A DNA stretch of 64,000 nt from Prosthecobacter sp. (GCA_019186985.1 JABARQ010000020.1:92852-156851); one strand, 5' to 3'; positions 8,719-18,392 are shown, counted from the stretch's first letter. Numbers and translations: made by a program. Notes: generated by a model not told the origin, from the sequence alone.

Positions 8719-10011
8719 ATGCAGACCGTTCAGATCGCCAGCCTTGGCCAGGGCTCCTTTGCCTCGCCCATTCATCAAATCGGTGCCGTCGAGGCCCCTT
8801 TCAAATCAGACAGCGAAGACCGCATCCTCTATGCCAACTCGCTGAAGGGCCTGCACTCCCCCGATGAAGCCATGACCTTCGAGGAGGCCGGTCCGCGGGA
8901 GAACCTGTTCTTCGACCCCGCTAAAACCACGGTCGGCATCGTCACCTGCGGCGGCCTCTGCCCCGGTCTCAACGACATCATCCGCGGCATCGTCAACCAA
9001 TGCCACCGCCAGTACGGCATCACCCGCGTCTACGGTTTTCGTTATGGCTACGAGGGCCTGGTTCAGCGCTACGGACACACCCCCTTGATCCTCCGGCCCG
9101 AATCCGTCTCCCAGATTCACACCTTCGGCGGCACCATCCTGGGCAGTTCCCGGGGCCAGCAGCCCGTCGCTGAAATGGTGGACACGCTTGAGGACATGAA
9201 CATCGACATCCTCTTCGTCATCGGTGGCGACGGCACCCTGCGCGGTGCCTCGGCCCTGGTGGAGGAAATCTCCAGGCGTGGCCTGAAGAAGGCCGTCGTC
9301 GGCATTCCCAAGACGATCGACAACGACATCATGTACCTCGACAAATGCTTCGGTTTTGAAACCGCCTTCGCCGAGGCGGTGAACGCCGTCAAATGCGCCT
9401 ACACCGAGGCATGCGGAGCCGTCAACGGCGTAGGGTTGCTCAAGCTCATGGGCAGGGACAGCGGCTTCATCGCCTGCTTCGCCGCCCTGGCCGGAAGCAA
9501 CGTCGACTATGTGCTCATCCCCGAGGTTCCCTTCACCCTGGAAGGCACCGGCGGCCTGCTCGAATCCCTGCGCTACCGCCTAGCCAAGCGCGGTCAGGCC
9601 GTGATCGTGGTCGCCGAAGGAGCCGGCCAGGACCTTCTGCAAACCGACGGTGGCACCGATGCCAGCGGCAACAAACGCTACGGAGACATCGGCCTCTTCC
9701 TCAAGGACCAGATCAACGCCTTCTTCAAGTCCCGGCGCATGGAGGTGAACCTGAAATACATCGATCCCAGCTACATCGTCCGCAGCGTGCCCGCCAACGC
9801 CCAGGATAACGTGTATTGCTCACGCCTTGCCCAGGCCGCCGTGCACGCCGCGATGGCGGGCAAGACGGACATGCTCGTGGGCCGCTGGCACGGCGCCTTC
9901 ATTCATCTGCCGCTTCAGATGGTGACCTGCGGCAGGCGCAAGGTCGATCCCAACAGCGAACTCTGGCATGCCGTGCTGGAAAGCACCGGACAACCCGCCC
10001 GCTGGGGTTGA
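8719..10011 (+). CDS. 6-phosphofructokinase, plant/spirochaete-type (ATP-dependent predicted)
   Basis: This enzyme phosphorylates fructose 6-phosphate in glycolysis. The 430-residue protein is longer than E. coli PfkA and matches the group with a long N-terminal extension. Key sites are GIVTCGGLCPGLNDIIR (phosphate loop), FVIGGDGTLRGA (GGDGT, where Gly at the fourth position favours ATP over PPi), VGIPKTIDNDI (catalytic TIDND), and LMGRDSGFIA (MGR substrate site). The combination of GGDG with PKTIDND is typical of this ATP-using clade. The start may be ATG 8719 or ATG 8656, since neither has a clear ribosome binding site. The divergent dehydrogenase gene begins at 8575. Confidence 0.9.
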   Translation: MQTVQIASLGQGSFASPIHQIGAVEAPFKSDSEDRILYANSLKGLHSPDEAMTFEEAGPRENLFFDPAKTTVGIVTCGGLCPGLNDIIRGIVNQCHRQYGITRVYGFRYGYEGLVQRYGHTPLILRPESVSQIHTFGGTILGSSRGQQPVAEMVDTLEDMNIDILFVIGGDGTLRGASALVEEISRRGLKKAVVGIPKTIDNDIMYLDKCFGFETAFAEAVNAVKCAYTEACGAVNGVGLLKLMGRDSGFIACFAALAGSNVDYVLIPEVPFTLEGTGGLLESLRYRLAKRGQAVIVVAEGAGQDLLQTDGGTDASGNKRYGDIGLFLKDQINAFFKSRRMEVNLKYIDPSYIVRSVPANAQDNVYCSRLAQAAVHAAMAGKTDMLVGRWHGAFIHLPLQMVTCGRRKVDPNSELWHAVLESTGQPARWG

Positions 10012-10019
10012 ACACCGGG

Positions 10020-10400
10020 TCAGGGCTTCACCACCGGCTTGCCGGCATCGACCCAGCCTCCGTAGCCGCCGTCGAGGTGGTAGACCTCCTTGAATCCAAG
10101 CTTTTCAAACAGGGGCAGCGACCGGGTGCTGCGCCCCCCGGCCTGGCAGTGCACCAGCACAGGCTTCGATTTGTCGAGCTTCCCCAGCCGTGCCTCAAAG
10201 TCAGGCTCCAGGACGTCAAGGTTCTGCGCCTCCTTGAGGTGCCCTTCGCTGAATTCCTCACGGGTGCGTACATCGACAATGACCACCTTGCCCTCGGCAA
10301 TCAGCTTGGCCGCGCCGTCAGCATCCACATGCTTGGTCTTGTCGGCGGCCATGGCTGCGGAGGTGATCAGGAGCAGGAGGGATGTCAGGATGGTTTTCAT
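10020..10400 (-). CDS. Exported single-domain rhodanese
   Basis: This 126-residue protein starts with a signal peptide (KTILTSLLLLITSAAMAAD) followed by one rhodanese domain. It has VVIVDVRTREEFSEGHL, the standard CH2A region, and the active-site loop VHCQAGGRSTR with the sulfur-carrying Cys. It probably transfers sulfane sulfur or acts in thiol chemistry in the periplasm. Its stop lies 9 bases from the convergent phosphofructokinase stop. A helical membrane protein gene lies just upstream on the same strand. Confidence 0.9.
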   Translation of the reverse strand: MKTILTSLLLLITSAAMAADKTKHVDADGAAKLIAEGKVVIVDVRTREEFSEGHLKEAQNLDVLEPDFEARLGKLDKSKPVLVHCQAGGRSTRSLPLFEKLGFKEVYHLDGGYGGWVDAGKPVVKP

Positions 10401-10428
10401 GATTGAAGCGTGGGGAGGATACGAAAGC

Positions 10429-10956
10429 TCAGGGAGAGGTTTTCACATCAACCGCCATGCGCGCCAGACGGTTGAACAAACGCCGCCTGGCCAGCAGCGG
10501 CCACCAGCGGTAAAGGTAGATTTCAAGCGGCCGCCACATGGCGACCCAGCCAATGATGGTGAGCCCCTCGCGCACGACGGCCTGGCCGGGAAACTCGCCC
10601 CGGCTCAACGTGATCGCGGTGGTCTGGCAGACGGCCATGAAGATCAGGCCCACGATCAGGCTGAACCGCCCCTCCTTCATGAGCTGCCGGAACTCCCTCC
10701 AGAGCATGTCGGCCCTATAGGCAAAGTAATGCCGCACAGATTCCTGAACCAGCGGCTGCGGATCCGAACCATCAGCCGGAGCCCTGGTGAGGTACACCAC
10801 CAGGTGCAGGTCATCATCTCGCGGATGCTCCAGGGCCCAGCTCACGATGAATTCCTCGGCATCATGATCCAGGTCGCGTTCATGGAACGGCGACGGGTCC
10901 ATCGAGTTGAACAACTGGGCCAGCTCCGTGAGCTTGACCTCGATGAGCGCAGGCAT
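10429..10956 (-). CDS. Membrane protein of unknown function
   Basis: The predicted 175-residue protein has a soluble N-terminal half with many acidic residues (HERDLDHDAEEFIVSWALEH), then FAYRADMLWREFRQLMKEGR, a membrane segment (FSLIVGLIFMAVCQTTAITL), a second hydrophobic stretch (GLTIIGWVAMWRPLEIYLY) and a basic C-terminus. I recall similar short two-helix proteins in many bacteria with no assigned function. The start may be ATG 10956 (MPALIEV) or ATG 10983. It sits 28 bases upstream of the rhodanese gene on the same strand. Confidence 0.7.
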   Translation of the reverse strand: MPALIEVKLTELAQLFNSMDPSPFHERDLDHDAEEFIVSWALEHPRDDDLHLVVYLTRAPADGSDPQPLVQESVRHYFAYRADMLWREFRQLMKEGRFSLIVGLIFMAVCQTTAITLSRGEFPGQAVVREGLTIIGWVAMWRPLEIYLYRWWPLLARRRLFNRLARMAVDVKTSP

Positions 10957-11042
10957 GGTGGCGGCGGCTGTCGTTGGCGGCATCAAAAGGGGCAGGCAGA
11001 ATCTAGCTTCTGACCTGCCCCCGACTTCCTGAATGCAAGGTG

Positions 11043-11768
11043 TCAGGCCTTGGCGGCCGCGTAGCCCCTGGCCACTTCGTCCCAGTTCACCACGTTCCAC
11101 CAGGCGGTGATGTAATCGGGACGCTTGTTCTGATACTTGAGGTAATAGGCGTGCTCCCAGACGTCCAGCCCCAGGATCGGCGTGCCTAGGTCACCGGCTT
11201 CGACAATGCCCGCCATCAGCGGATTGTCCTGGTTAGGCGTCGAGGTCACCTTCAGCTTGCCGTCCGCAGTGACGATCAGCCAGGCCCAGCCGGAGCCAAA
11301 GCGCTTGGTGCCGGCCTCGGCAAAGAGCTTCTTGAAGTCTTCAATGCTGCCGAAAGTGCCCTGGATGGCCTCGCCAAGCTTTCCTTCAGGCCCCTTAGGA
11401 CCGCTGCCCGCAGGCGCCATCCATTTCCAGAACCAGGTGTGGTTGACATGACCGCCGCCATTGTTGCGGATCGCCATCTTCTGGTCCGCAGGCACCTTGG
11501 AAAGGTCGCTGATGAGGTCGATGACATTGCCTGCACCGAGGTTGGAGGCCTTGAGGGCGTCCCCCAGCTTGGTGATGTAGGCAACATGATGCTTGCCATG
11601 GTGAATGCCCATCGTCATGGCGTCAATGTGCGGCTCCAGGGCTTCTGGTGCATAGGGCAGCGGGGCCTGCTCCATGCCGATGGCGGCAAGGGCAGCGTGG
11701 CCCGTGGAGGTGACAAGGGAGGCGGCGGCGGCCGTGGTGGCGGTGGTAAGGAAAGTGCGGCGGTTCAT
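11043..11768 (-). CDS. Exported Fe/Mn superoxide dismutase
   Basis: This enzyme converts superoxide to oxygen and peroxide. The 241-residue protein starts with a Tat-like leader ([22 protein letters not shown]), which is unusual for the family because most Fe/Mn-SODs are cytoplasmic. The mature part has the signatures [11 protein letters not shown], the first His ligands in [21 protein letters not shown] with the second His, and [19 protein letters not shown] with the Asp and last His ligands. ATG 11768 is chosen because it gives the leader. It is divergent from trmB with 130 bases between starts. Confidence 0.92.
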   Translation of the reverse strand: MNRRTFLTTATTAAAASLVTSTGHAALAAIGMEQAPLPYAPEALEPHIDAMTMGIHHGKHHVAYITKLGDALKASNLGAGNVIDLISDLSKVPADQKMAIRNNGGGHVNHTWFWKWMAPAGSGPKGPEGKLGEAIQGTFGSIEDFKKLFAEAGTKRFGSGWAWLIVTADGKLKVTSTPNQDNPLMAGIVEAGDLGTPILGLDVWEHAYYLKYQNKRPDYITAWWNVVNWDEVARGYAAAKA

Positions 11769-11898
11769 AACAGGACCCGAGAAATACGAAGCAGGCGCGC
11801 CAATGTCACGGTTTTTGCAGCAGGATTTCACGCTTCGACACCGCATTTCATCCTGGATTGTTGCCGATCCTGTTTCAAGAAAGGCACACTGCCCCTGC

Positions 11899-12486
11899 AT
11901 GTCCCTGTTTATCCCGCCCGACTACTTCCGCGAGCTGCGCCATGATGAAATCTTCCCCAGTCCCAGCCGTCCGCTGGAAGTGGAGCTTGGCTGCGGTGAC
12001 GGCACCTTTTTGCAGCAGATGGCCCGGCAGCACCCCGAGCGGGATTTTCTGGGCCTCGAGCGGATGCTGGGACGGGTGGAGAAAACCCTGCGCAAGATCG
12101 CCCAGGCAGGCCTGCCGAATGCGAAAGTCCTCCGCCTGGAAAGCGGCTACAGCACCGGCTGGCTGCTGCCCACGGCTTCCATCTCCCGCCTGCACCTCCT
12201 CTGCCCGGATCCCTGGCCCAAGAAAAAACATGCTGCACGCCGTCTCGTGAACCAGGAGGAGTTCCTCAACGGCCTGGCACGGGTGCTGAAGCCCGGTGGT
12301 GAATTCCTGCTCAAGACCGACGACGCCGTCTACTTCGAGGACGCCCTGGCCAGCCTGGGAAACCGCCCGGAGTTCGAACGTCTGGACTGGTCGGCAGACG
12401 CCTTCTTTTATCCGCTCACGGACTTTGAATCCCACTGGCTCGCCATGGGGCGCGACATCCACCGGGCACGCTGGCGCCGGCTTTAA
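11899..12486 (+). CDS. trmB: tRNA (guanine-N7-)-methyltransferase
   Basis: TrmB puts N7-methylguanosine at position 46 of tRNA using S-adenosylmethionine. The 195-residue protein has the SAM-binding motif [26 protein letters not shown], the family signature [19 protein letters not shown], and the C-terminal [20 protein letters not shown]. The length is slightly shorter than E. coli TrmB because the N-terminus is short. ATG 11899 is the first start in front of the fold. Its stop overlaps that of the convergent gcvH. Confidence 0.92.
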   Translation: MSLFIPPDYFRELRHDEIFPSPSRPLEVELGCGDGTFLQQMARQHPERDFLGLERMLGRVEKTLRKIAQAGLPNAKVLRLESGYSTGWLLPTASISRLHLLCPDPWPKKKHAARRLVNQEEFLNGLARVLKPGGEFLLKTDDAVYFEDALASLGNRPEFERLDWSADAFFYPLTDFESHWLAMGRDIHRARWRRL

Positions 12487-12860
12487 CCGATCGTTGCCGA
12501 ATAGGCAGCCGCATCCTTGAGCGCAGCCAGCTCTCCGGCATCCGAAGCCTTGATCTTGAAGATCCAGCCTGCGCCGTAAGGGTCCGTGTTGATCAGTCCA
12601 GGATTGGCGGTCAGTTCATCGTTCACCTCCACAATCTCACCGCTGACCGGAGTGTAGATGTCACTCGCCGCCTTCACGGACTCGACCACGCACACCTGCT
12701 GCCCAGCCTTCACGGCCCCCAGCTTGGGAAGCTCGACAAACACAACGTCCGTCAGCTCCGCCTGGGCGTGATCGGTGATGCCCACCGGCGACACCGCCTG
12801 GCTGGGATCGACCCATTCATGACTGTCCCGGTAGCGAAGCTGATCTGGCACGAGGCTCAT
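12483..12860 (-). CDS. gcvH: Glycine cleavage system H protein
   Basis: GcvH carries the aminomethyl group on a lipoyl arm between the P, T and L proteins of glycine cleavage. The 125-residue protein has the family length and marks: YRDSHEWV at the N-terminus, VGITDHAQAELTDVVFVELP, the lipoylation site ESVKAASDIYTP (modified Lys), and NTDPYGAGWIFKI near the end. It lies 26 bases downstream of leuD on the same strand. The other glycine cleavage genes are not in the window. Confidence 0.95.
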   Translation of the reverse strand: MSLVPDQLRYRDSHEWVDPSQAVSPVGITDHAQAELTDVVFVELPKLGAVKAGQQVCVVESVKAASDIYTPVSGEIVEVNDELTANPGLINTDPYGAGWIFKIKASDAGELAALKDAAAYSATIG

Positions 12861-12886
12861 GGCGGTGAAAAGAAAATTGTTCAGGT

Positions 12887-13492
12887 TCAGGCGGCCGAGG
12901 CAAAACCAAGGGCGGTCATGCGGGCGTGGATGGCGTCCTTCGCCTCCAGCAGCTCACCAATCGGATCCCACTTGCCGGAAACCAGGGCGTCATGAGCCGT
13001 GTCAGGCAGGGTCACCGAAAAGCCGTCGCTGCCAAACAGCACCTTGCGACCGGCCACATCGACCGTCACGCTCAGCGTTGGATCAGCCTCCACGGCCGCC
13101 GCCAGGCGGGCGATGTCCTCGGCGCTGGCGCAGACGCAGGGAATGCCAAGCGTGGTGCAGTTGCCGAAAAAGATCTCCGCAAAGCTCTGGGCGATGACGG
13201 CCCGGAAACCAAAGCGGTAAAGCGCCTGCGGGGCATGCTCACGCGAGCTGCCACAGCCAAAATTGGAGCCGGAAAGCAGAATCGAGGCGCCTTTGAAACG
13301 AGGCTCGTCCAGCGGGTGCCCGGTCGGCTTGCCATCCTTGTCAAAACGCACGTCATAGAAGGCAAATTCGCCAAGGCCGTCAAAGGTGACGCACTTCATG
13401 AAGCGCGCCGGAATGATGCGGTCAGTGTCGATGTCAGAACCTGGAACGTGAACGGCAGTGCCGGAAACTTGGGTGATCTTTGCGAGTGCCAT
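12887..13492 (-). CDS. leuD: 3-isopropylmalate dehydratase small subunit
   Basis: LeuD forms the swivelling domain of isopropylmalate isomerase in leucine synthesis and pairs with LeuC, which is not in this window. The 201-residue protein has the signatures DIDTDRIIPARFM, LLSGSNFGCGSSREHAP (substrate-binding loop), and VIAQSFAEIFFGNCTTLGIP. The length is standard. It probably shares a transcript with gcvH. A 160-base gap separates it from the divergent acyl-CoA dehydrogenase. Confidence 0.94.
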   Translation of the reverse strand: MALAKITQVSGTAVHVPGSDIDTDRIIPARFMKCVTFDGLGEFAFYDVRFDKDGKPTGHPLDEPRFKGASILLSGSNFGCGSSREHAPQALYRFGFRAVIAQSFAEIFFGNCTTLGIPCVCASAEDIARLAAAVEADPTLSVTVDVAGRKVLFGSDGFSVTLPDTAHDALVSGKWDPIGELLEAKDAIHARMTALGFASAA

Positions 13493-13652
13493 GAGAAAGG
13501 GCCTTCATGCTTAGCGGGGAATGTGAATTGATCAAACGGTGAGTCATCCCGCCTGAAAATGCCTTCCGAGCGGGCAAAATCGCCATTTCTTTTAAATCGA
13601 ATGAACCCCAGGCCTCGAATCCCGGTCAAACAGGTAACAACCCTGCAAGACC

Positions 13653-15506
13653 ATGAGCACCCACACCTTCGCTGAAAAGCCGGTGACGCTGATCGATACT
13701 TCGAAAATGTCAGCCGGTCAGAAAGCCGCCCTGGAAATGGCCGAGGCGGCAAGGGACGAGCGCCAGAACTCCGGCCTCGCCGCCAGCCTCTTCTTTGGTG
13801 AACCCGACTTCTCCCGCCACATCCCCTTCTCTCCCCAAAGCGAGGAGGACAGGGACCAGGGCGACGCCTTCCTGAACCGGCTCCGGGCGGTCCTCGACGC
13901 CCATGCCGATCCGGATGCCATCGACAGGACCGGTGAGATTCCCGACACCCTGCTTCAGGAACTGGCCGCCATCGGGGCCTTTGGAATCAAGATTCCCATG
14001 AAATATGGCGGGCTCGGTCTCTCCCAGACGAACTACTCCAGGGCCGCCATGCTGCTTGGAGGCGAGTGTGGCAACCTTGCCGCCCTGCTCTCCGCCCACC
14101 AGTCCATCGGAGTGCCCCAGCCGCTGATCCTTTTCGGCACCGAAGAACAAAAGGCCCGCTATCTGCCCCGCTGCGCCAGGGGCGAAATCAGCGCCTTTGC
14201 CCTTACCGAAACCGATGTCGGCAGCGACCCGGCCAAGATGACCACCCTGGCGGTGCCGGATGGCGATGATCATTTCATCCTCAACGGCGAAAAGGTCTGG
14301 TGCACCAACAGCCTGAAGGCCGGCCTGATCGTCGTCATGGCCAAAACCCCCACCCCGGAGCGCCCGCACGCCACCACGGCCTTCATTGTTGAATCCGCCT
14401 GGCCTGGGGTGGAAATCATCTGCCGCTGCCGTTTCATGGGCCTGAGGGCGCTCTACAACGGCGTCGTACGCTTTGAAAATGTCCGGGTTCCCCGGGCCAA
14501 TATCCTCGGAGGTGAAGGCAAGGGGCTAAAAGTGGCCCTGACCACTCTGAACACGGGCCGCATCACCCTTCCCGCCGCCTGTGTCGGCCTGGCCAGGCGC
14601 TGCGTTGGCATCTCCCGCCGCTGGGCCGCACGCCGTGTGCAGTGGGGCCAGCCCATCGGCAGGCACGCCGCCATCGCCGACAAGCTGGCCCGGATGAAGG
14701 CCGACGCCTTTGCCATGGAGGCCGTAGTGCGCTACGTCTCATCCCTGGTCGACAAGGACAAGCACGCTGATGTGCGCCTCGAAGCGGCCATCGCCAAGCT
14801 CTGGGGCAGCGAGCGCGCCTGGGAGATCGTCAACGACACCATGCAGATCCGCGGCGGACGCGGCTACGAAACCGCTGATTCCCTCAGGGCTCGCGGCGAA
14901 GAGCCCGAGCCAGTGGAACGCCTCATGCGCGACTGCCGCATCAACACAATCTTCGAGGGCAGCAGCGAGATCATGCGCCTGTTCATCGCCCGTGAAGCCC
15001 TCGATCCGCATCTGAAAATCGGCGCGGAGGTCGTCAACAGCACCTTGCCCTGGAAAAAACGCGCCAGCGCCGCCCTCAAGGCCGGATGGGTCTATTCCCG
15101 CTGGTATCCTCGTAAATGGCTGCCCGGCGGCGCCGGTGAGGCCGCTGACAAACTGCACCCAGCCCTTCGCGACGACCTCATTGCCGTCTCCCGGGAGTCA
15201 CGCAGGCTGGCCCGAACTCTTTTCCACCAGATGATCCTGAACGGACCCGCGCTCGAACGACGCCAGGTTCTGCTGGGTCAACTCGTCGACATCGGGGCCG
15301 AACTCTTCGTCTGGTCTTGTGCGCTCGGTTTCGCCGAATCGAAAATCACCGACGCCACCATGACCTCCTCGGAGGTGGACAAGCTCGTCCGCATGATGCG
15401 TTACTTCGGCAAACTGACCCGCGAACGCATCGCCAACCGCCATGCCGCCCTGAAAAACGGCCTGGACCGCGATTCCTACGTCGTCGGCAGGGACATGCTG
15501 GCCTAA
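13653..15506 (+). CDS. Acyl-CoA dehydrogenase (very-long-chain type, with C-terminal extension)
   Basis: This FAD enzyme makes the trans-2 double bond in fatty acyl-CoA for beta-oxidation. The 617-residue protein is much longer than medium-chain enzymes and resembles the VLCAD-type fold with an extra C-terminal helical domain. Marks are FGIKIPMKYGGLGLSQ, ALTETDVGSDPAKM (FAD and substrate site), LNGEKVWCTNS, RITLPAACVG, and IFEGSSEIMRLFIAREA. The last 180 residues are helical and basic and may bind the membrane. It is divergent from leuD and overlaps the tail of the convergent DUF1232 gene by four bases. Confidence 0.92.
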   Translation: MSTHTFAEKPVTLIDTSKMSAGQKAALEMAEAARDERQNSGLAASLFFGEPDFSRHIPFSPQSEEDRDQGDAFLNRLRAVLDAHADPDAIDRTGEIPDTLLQELAAIGAFGIKIPMKYGGLGLSQTNYSRAAMLLGGECGNLAALLSAHQSIGVPQPLILFGTEEQKARYLPRCARGEISAFALTETDVGSDPAKMTTLAVPDGDDHFILNGEKVWCTNSLKAGLIVVMAKTPTPERPHATTAFIVESAWPGVEIICRCRFMGLRALYNGVVRFENVRVPRANILGGEGKGLKVALTTLNTGRITLPAACVGLARRCVGISRRWAARRVQWGQPIGRHAAIADKLARMKADAFAMEAVVRYVSSLVDKDKHADVRLEAAIAKLWGSERAWEIVNDTMQIRGGRGYETADSLRARGEEPEPVERLMRDCRINTIFEGSSEIMRLFIAREALDPHLKIGAEVVNSTLPWKKRASAALKAGWVYSRWYPRKWLPGGAGEAADKLHPALRDDLIAVSRESRRLARTLFHQMILNGPALERRQVLLGQLVDIGAELFVWSCALGFAESKITDATMTSSEVDKLVRMMRYFGKLTRERIANRHAALKNGLDRDSYVVGRDMLA

Positions 15507-15892
15507 ACGTCCACCACCTTGCCTGACTTCCCGTCAGCCGTTTTCGCCGCCTTCCACTCCTTGTAGCGCTCCAGCTCACGCTCGATCAGCTTCAGGCAGA
15601 AGGCGACCACGGTGGCGTCATCCAGGTAGCCCACGCCGATGATCACGTCAGGGATCACATCCGCCGGATTCAGCACATACAACAGGGCCAGCGCCCCGGC
15701 GCTGATGGCCCAGTAGGGCACCTCGCGATAGCGCCCGGCCCAGTAATCCTTCACCAGCTCCAGGATCAGCCTCGCCTGCTCCACCCAGCGCTTCAGCTTC
15801 GGCAGCTTGTCCTCGATGTCCTGGGCGCGCTGGCTGACCTTTGCGATGTCGGTGTCGTGCTGGGTGTCTGGCGATGAGGGCGGCGGAGGCAT
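15503..15892 (-). CDS. YkvA/DUF1232 family membrane protein
   Basis: The 129-residue protein carries the DUF1232 core: YWAISAGALALLYVLNPADVIPDVIIGVGYLDDATVVAFCLKLI in two hydrophobic segments around a conserved NPADVIPD turn. An N-terminal charged helix (IEDKLPKLKRWVEQARLILEL) precedes it. Function is unknown, although family members sit in the inner membrane. I chose ATG 15892 (MPPPPSS) over an upstream one because it lies outside the aroA coding frame. Confidence 0.82.
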   Translation of the reverse strand: MPPPPSSPDTQHDTDIAKVSQRAQDIEDKLPKLKRWVEQARLILELVKDYWAGRYREVPYWAISAGALALLYVLNPADVIPDVIIGVGYLDDATVVAFCLKLIERELERYKEWKAAKTADGKSGKVVDV

Positions 15893-15927
15893 GGTGCAAA
15901 AAACGCAAAACCAGGGCCGGACTTCGC

Positions 15928-17289
15928 TCACTTCCCAACGGGACGCGGCACGCGGGTCAGCACCGGAATGGGTGCCTCGCCGGTTTCATTTCTGAAAAAC
16001 ATCGCCAGGTCATGCTCAAAGCCCGGGTAGCTGGTGTTGATGCATTCGCTGCCCTCGATCACGGTTTCACCCTCGGCAAACAGGCCCGCGATGGCGAAGG
16101 CCATGGCAATGCGGTGGTCGTGATAGGTGGTGATCTCGGCCCCATGCAGCCTTGCTCCACCGACAATCTCCATGCCGTCTTCGAACTCGGTCACGGTCAC
16201 CCCCATGCGCCGCAGGTTTTCCGCAACAGCGGCAATTCGGTCCGTCTCCTTCACCCGAAGTTCCCGGGCATCCTTGATGAGCGTGTTGCCCCGGGCCAGG
16301 GCTCCCGCCACGGCCAGGATCGGCAGCTCGTCGATGACATTCGGAATCTCAGCCCCGCCAATCACCGTGGCGTTCAATTCACCGCCGGTGATGGTGACGT
16401 TGCCACGGGGCTCCCCGCGGCTGTCGGTTTCAAAGCTGGTGATCTGGGCCCCCATGCGCAGCAGGACGTTGATGACGCCGGTGCGGGTGGGGTTGAGACC
16501 GACATTCTTCAAGGTGATCTGCTGGCCCGGACTGGCGGCTGCCGCCACCATCCAGAAGGCGGCGCTCGAGATGTCACCCGGCACCACGATGTCCGTGGCT
16601 CGCGGCGTCTGACCGCCATAAACCGAAATTGCATTGCCCTCGCGCAGCCACTTCACGCCGAAATGGCTCATGATCCGCTCGGTGTGATTGCGGGTGGCGA
16701 CCGGCTCGATCACCGTGGTTTTTCCCGGAGCAAACATGCCAGCCAGAAGCACAGCGCTCTTCACCTGGGCGCTTGCCATCGGCAGGGTGTAGGTGACCGG
16801 CTGAAGCGGGCCTCCGGTGATCTTCAAGGGCGCGCAGATCTTTTCCCCCTGCCCTTCCACCCTGGCTCCCATGAGCGCGAGCGGATCCGCCACACGCTTC
16901 ATCGGCCGTTTCGAAAGCGAGGCGTCACCAAACATCTCCGTCGTGAAATCCTGGCCGGCCAGGATGCCGGAGAGCAGACGGATCGTGGTGCCCGAGTTGC
17001 CGCAGTCAATCGGGCCTGCGGGGGCCTTGAGCCTTGGACCATGCCCGGTCACCGCCATCTTCACCAGCCCGACTCCTTCCAGCTCCTCCAGCGGCTCCAC
17101 CTCAGCCCCCATCGCCTCCATGGCTTTCAGCGTGCAAAGGCAGTCCTCGCTGGGCAGAAAGCCCTCAATCACCGTCCGCCCGTCCGCCATGCCGGCAAAC
17201 ATCGCCGCGCGATGACTGATGCTCTTGTCTCCAGGGACGGAGATTTCAGCGGGAAAGGACTTCAGTTTGCGAACTTTGAGCGTGGCCAT
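15928..17289 (-). CDS. aroA: 3-phosphoshikimate 1-carboxyvinyltransferase (EPSP synthase)
   Basis: AroA joins phosphoenolpyruvate to shikimate 3-phosphate in aromatic amino acid synthesis. The 453-residue protein has the signatures VPGDKSISHRAAMFAGMADG (N-terminal Lys and Ser), IDCGNSGTTIRLLSGILAG, GDASLSKRPMKRV, and the C-terminal pair ELRVKETDRIAAVAENL and YHDHRIAMAFAIAGL. In the glyphosate-contacting motif the residue after CGNSG is Thr, as in class II-like enzymes. It lies 36 bases upstream of the DUF1232 gene on the same strand. Confidence 0.95.
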   Translation of the reverse strand: MATLKVRKLKSFPAEISVPGDKSISHRAAMFAGMADGRTVIEGFLPSEDCLCTLKAMEAMGAEVEPLEELEGVGLVKMAVTGHGPRLKAPAGPIDCGNSGTTIRLLSGILAGQDFTTEMFGDASLSKRPMKRVADPLALMGARVEGQGEKICAPLKITGGPLQPVTYTLPMASAQVKSAVLLAGMFAPGKTTVIEPVATRNHTERIMSHFGVKWLREGNAISVYGGQTPRATDIVVPGDISSAAFWMVAAAASPGQQITLKNVGLNPTRTGVINVLLRMGAQITSFETDSRGEPRGNVTITGGELNATVIGGAEIPNVIDELPILAVAGALARGNTLIKDARELRVKETDRIAAVAENLRRMGVTVTEFEDGMEIVGGARLHGAEITTYHDHRIAMAFAIAGLFAEGETVIEGSECINTSYPGFEHDLAMFFRNETGEAPIPVLTRVPRPVGK

Positions 17290-17591
17290 GGTGGATGTGA
17301 ACCCGCCCCTTCGCCTGGAATGCCGCCAAATTCAAGAAAAGCCATCCAGGAGCCTCGCCCTGCTCACTTCCGGCGCATGCCAGCCCCCGGAAAAATCCGT
17401 CTGGAGCGACCCTTCCCAGGGCTTGCGAACCCAGGCGAGAAAGGGGTTTTTCGACAGGAATCACAAGATGGACAGATCTGATAAAATCCTGTTTGCCCTG
17501 CGAATCATGTCAATCCTGTCACTGAGGCCATGAGATGCAATCATTGGCCAATTGGATGCGTAAGCCCTGGGCGCCTTCCAACACTCCACGC
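17290..17591. other. 302-base intergenic stretch with short AATCCTGT repeats
   Basis: No gene is supported here. The stretch lies upstream of aroA and downstream of the TauE-type gene. It holds two exact AATCCTGT units (17485-17492 and 17512-17519) and one near copy, AATCATGT (17502-17509). The aroA promoter should be inside it, but I see no convincing -35/-10 pair. Confidence 0.5.
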
Positions 17592-18392
17592 TCAGGCCAT
17601 GATCAGCCAGAAGGCGGCAAACAAGGTCAGCACGAACAGGGTCCATTCAAACGGCTTTTGCGGAATGCGCTTCAGCACCTGCCAGCCCACCAGGATCCCC
17701 AGCACGACAAACGGCAGCATCACCAGGTTGGTCGCCAGCGACCGCCCATGAATGATCCCCAGGTCCGCCGAAAACGGCACCTTGAACAGGTTGATGAAGA
17801 GAAAAAACCGCGAAAACACGCCCAGGTGATCCTTCTTCTCCATGTGCTGGGACAGCAGATACACGGTCATCACCGGTCCGGCGGCATTGGCCAGCATGGT
17901 GACCAGCCCGGCACACAGCCCCATGCTCCACGAAAAGGCCTTGTGCTCGGTCAGGGCCAGAAAGTCCTGCCGTCGCGCATTCAGCAGCAGATGAAATCCC
18001 AGCAGGCCCACAATCAGCCAGCCGATGACCGTGCGCGCCGCACTGTTGTCGATGTGCCCGAGCAAAAACCAGCCGATCACGACTCCCGTGACAGCCGGCG
18101 GCACCATCGGCCAGATCCTGCGCCAGGAGCCTCCATGGCGGTTGATGTAATAACCCATGACATCCGCCACGATGAGCAGCGGCAGCACAAGGCCCACCGA
18201 TGGCTTGGCACCGAAGGCCTGGGCCATCAGCACCACGTTCAGCGTCGATGTCCCCGACAGGCCCGCCTTTGACAAGCCGATGCAGACGGCGGCAATCGCA
18301 GCCAGCAGGAAGATCTGCGGATCCGCCGTGAAAAGCGTGTGCTGCTGCAGCCAGTCGGTCACGAAGCTCAAGACGTGAACCTCAGGGGACAA
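17592..18392 (-). CDS. TauE/SafE family permease
   Basis: The 266-residue protein has about eight hydrophobic segments and the TauE/SafE pattern: an N-terminal helix with GLSKAGLSGTSTLNVVLMA and a second-half counterpart with GLVTMLANAAGPVMTVYLLSQ. This is the two-fold repeat of the family, which is thought to export sulfite or sulfonates or move other anions. The substrate is unknown. The ATG at 18392 overlaps the end of the L,D-transpeptidase gene by 11 bases, so the two are probably co-transcribed. Confidence 0.85.
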   Translation of the reverse strand: MSPEVHVLSFVTDWLQQHTLFTADPQIFLLAAIAAVCIGLSKAGLSGTSTLNVVLMAQAFGAKPSVGLVLPLLIVADVMGYYINRHGGSWRRIWPMVPPAVTGVVIGWFLLGHIDNSAARTVIGWLIVGLLGFHLLLNARRQDFLALTEHKAFSWSMGLCAGLVTMLANAAGPVMTVYLLSQHMEKKDHLGVFSRFFLFINLFKVPFSADLGIIHGRSLATNLVMLPFVVLGILVGWQVLKRIPQKPFEWTLFVLTLFAAFWLIMA

